Part shown: positions 34,345 through 45,116 of the stretch, in pieces
Numbering within the stretch: the first letter of the stretch is position 1
How the letters are laid out: each line of letters opens with the position of its first letter
NCBI GenBank assembly: GCA_022376515.1
Contig: WTXI01000015.1
Span: 586,025 to 650,024 of the forward strand
DNA length: 64,000 nt
Direction: 5' to 3'
DNA from: Lactifluus volemus
Lineage: Eukaryota > Basidiomycota > Agaricomycetes > Russulales > Russulaceae
Program-made: the position numbers and the translations under genes
The notes under the pieces: generated by a model
The model's input: the letters and a program-made list of their open reading frames with translations, nothing else
Database searches by the model: none
What the model was told of the DNA's origin: nothing

Positions 34345-37166
34345 TGTATCACAGCCCTCAATTGACCAACTTTGTGGCAGAGAGGATCGGGGAGACAAAT
34401 CGGAGAGAGATTGGGGAGGGATCAGGAAGAAAAATCGGAGAGGGATTGGGGAGACAAATCGGAGATGGATTGGGGAGAGGGGAAAGATTGGGGAGGAATC
34501 AGGCAGAGAGATTGGGGAGAGAGATCGGAGAGAGATTGGGGAGAGAGATTGGAGATAGATTGGGGAGAGAGATCGGAGACAGATCAGGGAGACAGATCGG
34601 GGAGACAGATCAGAGAGAGATCGGGAAGACAGATCGGAGAGAGATTGGGGAGAGAGATTGGAGAGAGATTGGGGAGAGAGATTGGAGACAGATTGGAGAC
34701 AGATCAGGGAGAGAGATTGGAGAGAGATCGGGGAGAGAGATTGGAGACAGATCAGGGAGACAGATCAGAGAGAGATCGGGGAGACAGATCAGAGACAGAT
34801 CAGAGACAGATCAGGGAGACAGATCAGGGAGACAGATTGGGGAGAATTAGAGAGAGATCAGAGAGAATCAGAGAGAGATTGAAGAGAATCAGAGAGAGAT
34901 CAAAGAGAATTGAGATGCAGAATGTGATAGTCACACTAATTACTATCACTGATCCCTCTCTAATACCTTCTGATCCCTCTTTGATCTCTTCTCATCCCTC
35001 TTTAATCCTCTTCAAACCCTTCTGATACCTCTCTAATACCTTCTAAACACTTTTCAATCTCTTCTGACATCTCTCTCATTTCTCTCCAGATACTTTTACA
35101 TAATACTAAGCAAATGTGAGGCCAAGGATGAGAAATGAACTGTACCAGAGATTAAAGAGAATTAAAGAGGATCATAAGAATTAGAAAGATTAGGGAAATT
35201 AGAGAGAAATCAGAGAGGATTAAAGACAGAGAGAGATTATAAAGGGTTAAAGGGAAATTATAGTAGATTGAAGAGGGATTAGAGAGCATAAAGAGAGCAT
35301 ATTATAAGGATCTTAAAGAATTACCTGTAAAAAGAAGGAACTGTTATGATACCATAGCCTTAAGTGCTATAAGTATATAATGCTCTGTAGCATAATTTGC
35401 CACTTTACACTTAGCTCTTTATACTACTTGATATAATTTGAATACCATCAGTTATGTTATATATCAAGTACTATAAAGAGTGTAGTGTAAAGTGGCAATT
35501 TATACTATAGAGCATTAGGGTCGTTCACAGTAGCTATTTTTGGCTCCTTTTCAGCTACTTTTCAATCTACTTTTTGGCTCATTTTTGACAGTTTGACAGA
35601 AGAATGACCAAAAAGTGACTGAAAAGGAGATCAAAAATGGGGTCAAAAATGGGTACTGTGAAACCCCCGGAACAGAAATTCAGGAAAAAGGAAAACAAAA
35701 ATGCATTTTGCACGTGTTCGGCTGACTTCGGCTTCGCTTCCCAATTCAAACTCAACAAGTGTGACCTAACCCTAAGTCTTACCCACGTTGATCGCCACGA
35801 TGCCTCGACCATCCATCCGCACTGTTATGCTTGAGGAGCTTGCAGCTCATCATCGGTCCATCCAGCAACAACGATTTCAGCAACAAGTCACTGAAGTACT
35901 CTCTGATCTATCCGAAGACATTTCCGATTCATCACAGCCCTCACTGTTTGGCTCCCCAATTTCCATCAATATGCCCGATGTCATGATTTCCTCAGATATC
36001 TCAATGCCCTCCACGTCAGATCGCACCTCAGCTGCTTCAATCATTAGCACTGATTCTGGTGTATCAATAACCAAATTCGAGGTCGAGTACTACCAAAACT
36101 GGAGGCGTCGATATCATGAGTTGGTGACTCACATCACTACTGTGCATGTTCTTCAGGAAGCCCCTTCTGTGCCGAAGTCATCGCAACTCCACCTCCTTGA
36201 CCACTGGAGGCTTCATAGCCCCAAGCGATTTCGTTGGAAGCTTCGGGTCAAGCCTGAGACGTTTGACAGTCTTGTTGCGCTCATCATTGATAACCCGGTT
36301 TTTTACAACGACTCCAACTGTTCCCAATTCCCTGTCCACTTACAGCTCTGTGTTTTCCTCTTCCGTGTCGGTCACTATGGCAATGCCGCATCACCCGAGG
36401 ACACGGCACAGTGGGCAGGAGTCTCCGTTGGTGGAGTTGAAAAGTGTACAGATCGTGTCATCGTCGCCCTGCTTTCGCATCACAATGAGGCGATTCACTT
36501 CCCTGAAGCCGACGAAAAGGAAGATGCCAAGGATTTTGTTGAGAAGCAAATGTGTTCGGAATGGCGTAACAGTTTCTTATTGGCTGATGGGACAAAATTC
36601 GCGTTTTTCCAGCGCCCTGGGTTGCATGGTGACGCGTGGTTTGACAAGGATGGGGAGTACTCTATCGACTGTCAGGTAAGTCATGACGATAACCGATAGA
36701 CAGTAGGTTCACTCACTAAAATTCATCTAGCTCGTTACAATGCCGCACAATCTCATGATTGCTGACTATTCTGTTGGCCACACAGGCAGCATTCACGATT
36801 CATGGGCCTTCCGCAGTACCTGGACTTACAAGGAGCGCAATCAGTTGTTTATACCAGGGGAATGGATGTGGGCCGACTCAGCGTACCCATGTGAGATTTG
36901 GTCAGTATCACCCTTTAAGAGGCCAGCTCATGGCAATTTGGATCCGGATCAAAGGACCTTCAATTATCACTTATCAAAGGTAAGCTTAATATGGCCCAAA
37001 CATTCACGCAACTGTTAATTTTTATAGATCCGCATCCGTGTCGAACACGCGGTCGGTCTTTTGAAGGGCAGGTTTCAATCCCTGTTTCAGCTTCACATTC
37101 AAATCTACACTCACGATAAACACCTGTGGGCAATCATGTGGATCCGGTGTTGCATCATACTTCACA

Positions 37167-37681
37167 TGTTACGACTCGACTAGGGCCAGGTCCCAACTAG
37201 GGTTCTGGTTGTTCTGGTCTCTCCTAAGACCTGGGCTCAGGGACACTCCGAGTGTCGACGCGCTGAGTCCTGTGGTGTTGTAGCACAACCACCAAGCTTC
37301 GATGACCCTACTAGGGCATATAGGAGGGTAAGAGAAGAGAGGAAAGAGGAGAGGAGAAGTTCTGTCTTTCTGGAGAGGAAAACAAGTCGATTTGAGTCAA
37401 AGCCGAAGCTGGGGTACGAGCTACCAGCTGAGGCCTACTTATACAATCTACGCTAATTGTTCTACCAAACTAGGGTGGACAATAAGCAAGATACCATGAA
37501 CAATAGGCAACAAGAACAATAGGGATTCGAGACAATAACACTGGACTAGAATGGGATGAACAATAGGACGCCAAGACAATAGAACAGTCAGCACAATAAG
37601 AGAAATGTGGAAGGGATGTCATCAGGATGAGTAAGCGTGTTTAGGAAGCATAAGGTCCAACTTGTCCTGCATTCCATAACA
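37167..37681 (-). mobile_element. Solo LTR related to the Gypsy element at 44578-52377
   Basis: 515 bp, begins TGTTACGACTCGACTAGG and ends CATAACA, flanked by a perfect 5 bp duplication TCACA (37162-37166 and 37682-37686). It is the reverse complement of a diverged copy of the 517 bp LTRs further right, clearly older than those by its many substitutions. Confidence 0.9.
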
Positions 37682-37787
37682 TCACAACCTGATCTTGCGA
37701 ATTGAAGCTGGGAACATCAATTCTGAGTGGCGAGAAGAACTCTATCAGATTTGGAATTCGGTAGAGGGGGCTGCGCACAGGCGTCAG

Positions 37788-39541
37788 TCATCAGGAAAAT
37801 CCAGAAAAAACTTAGTCAGCTTAACCAGCTTATTTCATTTTTAAGCCTGTCAAGTTGCTCAAGCTGCTTATTTTTTACTTAGAAAATGAGTATGTACAAC
37901 AAGTAAGCAAATCAAGGCCAAAGATAAGCACATTAAGTAATTAAGATGTGTAAGACACTTAAGACAAGCAAAACAGAAATAAAAAATTAATTTATGTAAT
38001 TTAACTAAAGTCCGAAAAAAAATATGCTAAGTCGCGACTTGCGAAATTTTCACTAAGTTGTTACAGTGGGTGTATTATTTACTACTGTTTGCACAATGTT
38101 GATTTTCGTGCCTCTCGAGTCTGCCGCCCCTTTCCATCTCTCCCTCTATCCCCCTCTGTCGTTGTCTGCCTCACCCCAACACGTCCCACCGCTGCCTCCT
38201 CCGCGTCCCCTCCTTCTCTGCCCCTGCCTCTGCCTCCTTCTCTGCCTCCTTCTCTGCCTCCCTCTCTGCCTCCCTCTCTGGCTCTGGCTCTGGCTCTTCG
38301 TGTCGTCATGCGCCTCCTGTGCCCGCGCCTCCCCCACCGCTTTTGTTTCCTCTTGGATCCACTGCCTCTGTGAGGCAGTCTACGTTGTCGCGCTGCCTGC
38401 GCCAACGTCCTGGTACGTTATCACGCTGCCTGCCCCGCCTCAACGTGAACTGACTTTTTTTCTTTTTTTTTGTCGCCTCCTCCTCCTTGACTACCTCCTC
38501 CCGCGCCTCCCGTGCCTCCTCCCACGCCTCCTCCCACGTCCCGCGCCTTCTCCTGCGCTTCCTCCTGCGCTTCCTCGCTCCCTCGTGCCCCGCGCCTCCT
38601 GTGCGTCCTGTGGGTTCTCTCGCGCCTCCCGCGCGCCTCGCCTCCTCCCGCGCGTTCTCTCTCGCCTCCCATGCGCCTCGCCTCCGCCCGCGCGTTCTCT
38701 CGTACCGTACTGTGCCCTAGCAACGGAATTCCTCATTCGATACGCACGGGAACGGCCAATACGACATGTTCCCGCAGGTGAGGATTATCGCGGCAAGGTG
38801 GACATTCCTCTGAAGCGCATGTTGTATGCCATGTCTGTCATGACAGGCTTCATCTTCCTGCGGTACGCTTCCTACGCTTCTTTTTGTTTACCTATCGCTG
38901 ACGGTCTGTAGGACTATCTACCGGACTGCCGAATTTTTAGATGGATTCCAAGGCACAATTGCCTCGACTCAACCGCTATTCGGTACGTATGTCTGCTACA
39001 ACTCGAAGTCGTACACTGGCAGAATCGTAACTAAACTGTTGCACAGTCATATTCGATGGCGCAATGATCACGCTCGCTTCCACGCCCCTCGCCTCCTCCC
39101 ATGCGTTCTCTCGCGCCTCCCGCGCCTCCTCCCGCGCCTCCCGCGGCCTCCTCCCACGCCTCCACCACCACCACCACCACCACCACCACCTCCCTGTGGC
39201 CCTGCAGCCCCCACCCCTGCCAGGGCTGTTCCACCAAGGCTGGTGGAACCATTGTCTCCTGTACATAGTCATGTTGTAGTTTAGCTCAATATATGATTTT
39301 TATTGCCCTAAATCTGTGTGCTTGAAAACTTTTGGTAAGCACAGATCTAAGCTGCCATTTAAGTGAACTAAGCCCAAAATAAGCATCAATAAGCCCTTGC
39401 TAAGTCAAATTAAGGAGAAGACCTAGCTTAGCCTAAGCATGGCCAGCTTAGAGACATTTTGCTTAAAAGTGCTTAGAAGTGTTGTTAAGTCATATTAAGC
39501 ATGCTCAAGTGCTGTTAAGAAAAACTCGGATTTTCCTGATG
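37788..39541. mobile_element. Third CATCAGG element, inverse copy of the 32018-33623 type
   Basis: Termini TCATCAGGAAAATCC and GGATTTTCCTGATG. TTAAGC-type repeats lie near both ends (37820-38000 and 39310-39520). The interior is GC-rich and resembles the middle of 32018-33623 in reverse complement (for example CTACAACATGA next to a CAGGGCCAC stretch near 39190-39280). CAG flanks both sides (37785-37787, 39542-39544) and explains how the transposase frame is preserved. No transposase gene. Confidence 0.72.
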
Positions 39542-39804
39542 CAGCAGGAAGAGGCTGAACTTGGGCTTGACGATGAGAGCGAGGATGAGTCAGAGCTCCA
39601 GCGTGCTTGTCGCGAGGTTATGAGTGATGGACAGAAATTTCGCCGCAGGGTCATGAACAATCTTTTTAATAGCCCCACTAGTGGGGCCATCCGTCGTACT
39701 TAGGCATATACTTAAGTAGTCAGTTCAATCTTAATTGCACGGACCTAAAAGACGCGCAAACTCAATTTTGGGGGAATCAACTCGGATGTTACATTTGACT
39801 TAGG

Positions 39805-41325
39805 CTACATAAGGTAATTACCACCCATTCCCGTTCCCATGTCTTCAAATGCGCTTGGGCTCGCCAAACCTTCCATACCTGGGACAAATTGAGCAGCAGG
39901 GGCAGCACATCCAGTGATGCCAGAGCCTCCCTGATACTGCAGGCGGAGGCAGAGCATCTGCATATCGTGCTGTTCTTTCTCGCGCTCGCGTTGGTATTGG
40001 GCAGCAAGCTGGCGATCTTCAGCTTCAAGTCGTTTTCCATTCGCCTCTATATCCATTCGCTGCTTCTTTATTCCCAGCTCTGCCATGCGTTGAGCATGTT
40101 CCACCATCTTACGAGCATGTTTATCCACCGTGATGCTCGCGAGAACTGCAGCCTCAGCTTTGTTTTCATCCATGAAGGCATCCTGCCACTGACGCGTCCG
40201 CTTCCCCTTAGTTTTTTGCGATGTAGTCGAGCGGGAGGTAGATAGTTTGGATTGGGGTATAGAAACCGAGCTAGATTTAGACAGAGGCGTACTTTGTGTT
40301 GACATTGATATTCCACTATTGATCGTTCGAAGAGTGCTACGGCACTCAAATGGCTGGGCGGGGGTGGGACTTTGCTCACGGCTACTGAGGGACCCTGGTT
40401 CATCATCCTAAATTAAAGATGAGCAAACATAAGGGAAAGACTCGGAGAAGGTCTCACGTTTACAGCAAGTTCTTCGGTATCAGGGTTATCCCCATCGGCG
40501 TGATCCCCAATATCGTCGGCAGGGCTGGGGGACATGTCATCGTTGGGATCGTAGAGGTCATCAGCATCATCATTGGCCGCTCCTCGGTTCTGGACAAGTG
40601 CCAAGGCTTCAGCTGCAAGGTCTTGTCCAGGCTCCAATGAGGTGGTATAGGGATTGAAGTTTGGCAGGGTGCACCAAAAACTGTGTAGGCGCTTCCAGTA
40701 CGGAAAGTCCTGCTCAAGTTGTTCTAGATCATAATGTAGTTAGCAACAGTGACAAGATGTAAACAGTATGTTGTACGCACCAACCAAGTTCTGTAAATTG
40801 CTCCCCTCCTCTAGATCTTCGTACCGCAAACCAGCGCCTGTCTGCCCAAGCTTCTCGTTGAAAGACCGATATTCCTTCCGCAGCCTGTACAAGGAGTGTC
40901 ATCGTAAAGAGCAGGGATATAAATGAATAAACGTACCGTGTGATGTAGTTGTCAATGGATTTTGTGTAGTTGACAGGGTTGGAACGGAAATCCGCGCGGA
41001 TGTTAGCGTCATCGTTGACAGAAAAGACAGCTGTTGCCATCATCTTGTGGAACTCGGATTTCGTGCCCTTCACCACACGTCTGCGTCGGCCCTCCTCCTT
41101 AGCATCCTTTGAAGAGTCAGAAAAGAGTTTTTGGCGGTCCTCAGGGTTCTCTTCCAGCCAGTTGAGAAGTCATTCCGTCCTAGCTCCATTCCAATATATT
41201 CGACGTGCCTTTGGTGCTTGCTTGCTGGTGGGGGGTTGCTCACCGTCAGAGGGGGGCACACTGCTGGCTGTAAGGTCGGCAGCCTTGGCAGTTGGCTTTT
41301 GGACACGTTTGGAGGCTTTTGGCAT
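39805..41325 (-). pseudogene. Harbinger-associated Myb/SANT-like DNA-binding protein, with a premature stop
   Basis: Starts at ATG 41325 (minus strand). The region around RIYWNGARTE...LLNWLEENPEDRQK resembles Myb/SANT-like helices, but a TGA at 41170-41172 interrupts it. Later exons carry MMATAVFSVNDDANIRADF and a C-terminal coiled stretch in 39805-40305 (HARKMVEHAQRMAELG). Introns are present near 40730-40790 and 40880-40940. Such proteins pair with Harbinger transposase for end binding. Confidence 0.7.
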
Positions 41326-41698
41326 GGAGGAATGAGTGATCAACGCAGACAGGGGCGGAGTGTAAATTAGGCCATGAAAATGGAAACGAAAATGGAAGCG
41401 AAAAGGACAATGATTTCCAAAATGGGGGGTGTAGCACGATTTTGCAAAAAGGGTCCTTTTTGGCTTCCTTTTCAAGTCATTTTCAGATGTCATTTTTGAA
41501 AAAGTAACTAAAAAGTAAAACAAAAAGTAACTAAAAAGGAGCCAAAAATGGCTGCCGTGAATGACCCTATTATGTATCTATAGCACTTATGGCTATGGTA
41601 TTATAACAGTGCTGTTAAGATAACAGTTATGTGTCTCATACAGGTTAGAAGTTAACCTACTTAGATCTAAGGACTTGTTAATATAAAGCCACGATAGA

Positions 41699-43229
41699 TA
41701 GACTGTCCGGGGGCCGGTCCGGGCCACGGCCCCCCCCATTTTGCCCGGCCCTGACCCTGGCCCTCAGGGCCGGTCCGCCCTGCAGTTGGCCCTGGCCCTT
41801 AAAGGGCCAGCATTGGCTGGCCCTGGCCCGACCTGGGGCCGGCCCGGGGCCGACCTGGCCCCACCCCTTAAAAAAACTATTTAGTTAATTAATTGGTTCT
41901 GGTAAAACTTTCTCACACTTGATCACATAATCAACTCACAGGTTGCCTTCTGATAATTGCACAACCCGGGATTCGAACTCTCAACCACTGCACACCAAAA
42001 TTGGAGCTGATGACATCTTTACCATTACACCATCCAAGCTCAATATATTTTTCCTCCATAGCTTCTCTTAAACTGTTGACTTGCCTCAGTCCGCGCCCAG
42101 ATTTACTTTTTCAACATGTTGAACTCTCGTGCTTGCCTTGTGATCCGCTCCCTCACCCCGAGTCGCTGTGCCTGTGCCCACTCTCGTTTTCCGCCATTAC
42201 CTCTGTCTTCGCCCTCCCTTCTCTCGCGCCTTCTCTGTCGCCTTCTCTGTCGCCGCCATCGCCCCGTCTCACGCCTCGCATCCTCGGCCTCTTCTGTCGC
42301 CCCGCCCTCTGGTGCCGCCGCCTTCTCTTGGTGCCATCATCGCGACACCTCCTCGTCGCCGCTACCACTGCCGTAGCCTGTTAGCTTGGTCCATTGGTGT
42401 GTCATGTTCTTTTTTTTGACTTTTCACAACTAATCTTTCTTTAATTTCTTATTTCCTTTTCCCCTCCTGCATCTCCTTTGAGGGATGTCCCTGCACCCAC
42501 CCGTAGACAGTCTATTGGCGTCACGGTCGCTCGGGTGTCGCTGTTGCGACCGTCCGAGCCCCTGATGCCAGTGACTCGTGCTATGGCGTGCGTGGGTCCC
42601 CTCCACTCTGTGCCGCACCTGCCATCTCCCCCTTCGCCCGCCGCCATTCCCAACGTGGCAGTTGCTGTCCCAACGCAGTGTGCCGCCCCCCTCGCCACCG
42701 CCGTTCCCAACGCGGCCATTGCTGTCCCGACGCAGCAGTTGCTGTCCCGCCGCTGCCGTTCCAGACGCGACCGTTGCGGCCCACACAGCGGTTGCTGTCC
42801 TGATGGTGCTGCCCCTACCATCTCCCCCTTGCCGCCGCCGTTCCCAATGCGGCCGTTGCTCCCCGATGCAGCGGTTGCTGTCCCGCCACCGCAGTTCCAG
42901 ATGCGACCGTTGCGGCCCACACAGCGGTTGCTGTCCCGACGCCGCCGCCGCCGCCCCGATTCCGCCGTCGCAGTCCTTGCACTGTTCCCGACACCACCCA
43001 CACCACTGTTCTGCACGCCCACAGCAAGCCCCCCTCCCCGCCGCCACACCGCCCTGTTTAGGGTAGCCAGGGCAGGGCCGACCCTAAGGGCTGGTCGCAA
43101 AACTCACCGGCCCTGGCCCTGGAAATAAGGGCAGGGCCACCCTGGTGCTGGCCCGGCCCCTCAAGGGCCAGCAAATTGCTGGCCCGGCCCTAGGGCCAAC
43201 GAGGGCCGGCCCGGCCCCTGGACAGTCTA
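41699..43229. mobile_element. hAT-superfamily non-autonomous transposon with perfect 8 bp target duplication
   Basis: Terminal inverted repeats TAGACTGTCC (41699) and GGACAGTCTA (ends 43229), flanked by identical 8 bp ACGATAGA at 41691-41698 and 43230-43237, the hAT signature. Subterminal zones are packed with GGGCC/GGCCC motifs. The interior (42430-43050) is a GC-rich tandem array with a unit of about 50 bp, open on both strands, and there is a tRNA-like patch near 41960-42040. No transposase, so mobilised in trans if at all. Confidence 0.88.
41960..42040 (-). other. tRNA-like sequence (possible SINE-type remnant)
   Basis: On the minus strand an A-box-like TGGATGGTGTAATGGT (42021-42036) is followed at the right distance by a B-box-like AGTTCGAATCC (41969-41979). 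The T-stem does not pair well and I cannot fold an acceptor stem, so this is a decayed or tRNA-derived piece, not a working tRNA gene. Confidence 0.35.
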
Positions 43230-44577
43230 ACGATAGACTTTAAGGCTTCTACACTAGTGTTAGAGCATACATTAGTATAACTAGTACTACTGGTACTAGC
43301 TCTACTATACTTAGTTATAGAGCATACATTAATGTTACTAAGTATACAATACTTTGTGTTTTTAGACATATTTCCACCTATCAGTGTACTTTTCCCACTA
43401 TATAGAGTGGAATACACAGTGTTAACTACTTCTAGTCTATACTTCACTATTCTTGCCTCTAATAAAGATAAGTAAGTAAGACCTGTGTACTATTGTCATG
43501 CCTTAAGTCCCTTCTTTCTACAGGTAATTCTTTAAGAATCCTGTTGCTCTCTATTCTCTCTAATGATCTCTCTCTGATCCTCTATAATCCCTCTTTAATC
43601 CACTGTGATCCTTCTCTGTCTTTAATCTTTTCTGATCCTTCTCTAATCTTTATGATTCTCTCTAATTCTCTTTGATTCTAGTATAGTTTGTTCCTCTTCT
43701 TTAATCTCATATTTGCTCAGTATTACATCAGAAGAAAGGCATCCAGAAAGAGATCAGAGATTAAAAGGGATTGAAGAGAGATTAGAAAGGATTAGAGAGA
43801 ATTGAAAGAGATCAAAGGCAGCAATTAGTATGGTGGCTTTTTTTGCTATCACATCCTATATCTCAATTCTCTCTAATCTTCTCTAATCTTTCTTCAATCT
43901 CTCTCTAATCTCTTCCTGATCTCTCCCTGATCTCTGTTCCTGAGAGAGATTGGGCCATCAGAGAGAGTGTGTCCCTGATCTCTCTTCAATCTCTCTTCAA
44001 TCTCTATCCCTAATCTGTCACTGTCTCTCTTCCCAATCTCTCTCTGATCTCTGTTCCTGATCTCTCTCCCCAATCTGTCTCCAATCTGTCTGATCTCTCC
44101 CTGATCTGTCTCCCCAATCTGTCTCCAATCTGTCTCCCCAATCTGTCTCCGATCTGTCTTCCCGATCTGTCTCCAATCTGTCTTCCTGATCTCTCTCTGA
44201 TCTCTCTCCCCAATCTCTCTCTGATCTCTCTCCCCAATCTCTCTCTGATCTGTCTCCCCGATCTCTCTCTGATCTGTCTCCCTGATCTCTCTCTGATCTG
44301 TCTCCCTGATCTGTCTCCGATCTCTCTTCCTGATCTGTCTCCGATCTCTCTCCCCAATCTCTCTCCGATCTCTCTCCCCAATCTCTCTCCGATCTCTCTC
44401 CCCAATCTCTCCCCAATCTCTCCCCAATCTCTCTCTGATCTCTCTCCCCAATCTCTCTCTGATCTCTCTCCCTGATCTCTCTCTGATCTGTCTCCCCAAT
44501 CTCTCTCCGATCTCTTTCCCCAATCTCTCTCCAATCTCTCTCCCCAATCTCTCCCCAATCTCTCCCCAATCTCTCTC

Positions 44578-45094
44578 TGTTACGGAATGCAGGACAAGTT
44601 GGACCTTATGCTTCCTAAACACGCTTACTCACCCTGATGACGTCCCTTCCACATCGTTCTTATTGTGCTGACTGATTCTATTGTTCTGACTTCCTATTGT
44701 TCGTCTCGTTCCGTCCAGTGTTATTGTTCCGAGCCCCTATTGTTCGCATTCCCTATTGTTCTTGATCCCATGCCTATTGTCCACCCTAGTTTGGTAGAAC
44801 AATTAGCATAAACTGTATAAGTAGGCCTCAGCTGGTAGCTTGTACCCCAGCTTCGGCTTTGACTCCAATCGACTCGTTTCATCCCCCTCCCGAGTGAACC
44901 AGAATTCCCCTCTATTTTTCCTTTCTTCTCTTATCCTCCTACACGCCCTAGTAGGGCCATCGAAGCTTGGTGGTTGTGCTACAACACCACAGGGTTCTGC
45001 GCGTTGTCACCTCGAGTGACCCTGAACCCAGATCTTAGGAGAGATCAGAACTCTTGAACCCTAGTTGGGACCCGGCCCTAGTCGAGCCGTAACA
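44578..45094 (+). repeat. 5' LTR of the Gypsy element
   Basis: 517 bp, TGTTACGG...CCGTAACA. It contains several dispersed CTATTGTTC repeats, probably part of the U3 promoter. Confidence 0.95.
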
Positions 45095-45116
45095 AAAGCC
45101 GAAGCTCCACCAGTAG

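Larger units (their letters stand above)
35800..39703 (+). pseudogene. Harbinger transposase (DDE_Tnp_4-like), interrupted by two insertions
   Basis: Exons 35800-36675, 36731-36979 and 37028 onward, introns 55 and 48 nt. Motifs: LLADGTKFAF (first Asp), GHTGSIHDSWAF (second Asp) and RVEHAVGLLKGRF (Glu), as in HARBI1-like proteins. Coding is cut at 37166 by a solo LTR, resumes at 37687 (LILRIEAGN), is cut again at 37787 by a CATCAGG element, and ends at 39703 after an acidic tail. Both joins restore the frame when the insertion and one target copy are ignored, so the gene was intact when invaded. Confidence 0.85.
35517..41568 (+). mobile_element. PIF/Harbinger DNA transposon, disrupted
   Basis: Terminal inverted repeats AGGGTCGTTCACAGTAGC (left) and a matching reverse complement on the right, with a 3 bp ATT duplication at 35514-35516 and 41569-41571 as expected for the superfamily. 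It encodes a DDE transposase (+) and a convergent Myb/SANT-like protein (-), the usual two-gene set. Both genes are inactivated: a solo LTR and a CATCAGG element sit in the transposase, and the second gene has a premature stop. Confidence 0.88.
35341..41609. mobile_element. Palindromic MITE, split by a Harbinger transposon
   Basis: The pieces 35341-35516 and 41569-41609 together form a near-perfect palindrome of about 220 bp with arms of about 95 bp starting CTGTTATGATACCATAGCC. Non-coding and AT-rich. The Harbinger element sits inside the right arm, flanked by ATT on both sides. Confidence 0.8.

Noticed and set aside
33676..34352. 8 bp target duplication for the small TAGGGCTGCCG element
   Set aside because: The two flanks (CCAAATCT and TGTATCAC) do not match; the adjacent foldback element may have replaced one side.
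34380..34870. CRISPR-like regular repeats
   Set aside because: Units are imperfect, without unique spacers, and belong to an inverted-repeat arm in a eukaryotic genome.
34372..35025. Open frames rich in GERLGREIGERD repeats, in all three forward frames
   Set aside because: Direct consequence of the AG-rich repeat unit of the foldback arm; the same occurs on the opposite strand at 43894-44622.
41960..42040. Functional tRNA gene
   Set aside because: A and B boxes are present but the T-stem and acceptor stem do not pair; listed only as tRNA-like.
42430..43128. Collagen-like repetitive open frames
   Set aside because: A tandem array inside the hAT element, open on both strands; no evidence of a real protein.
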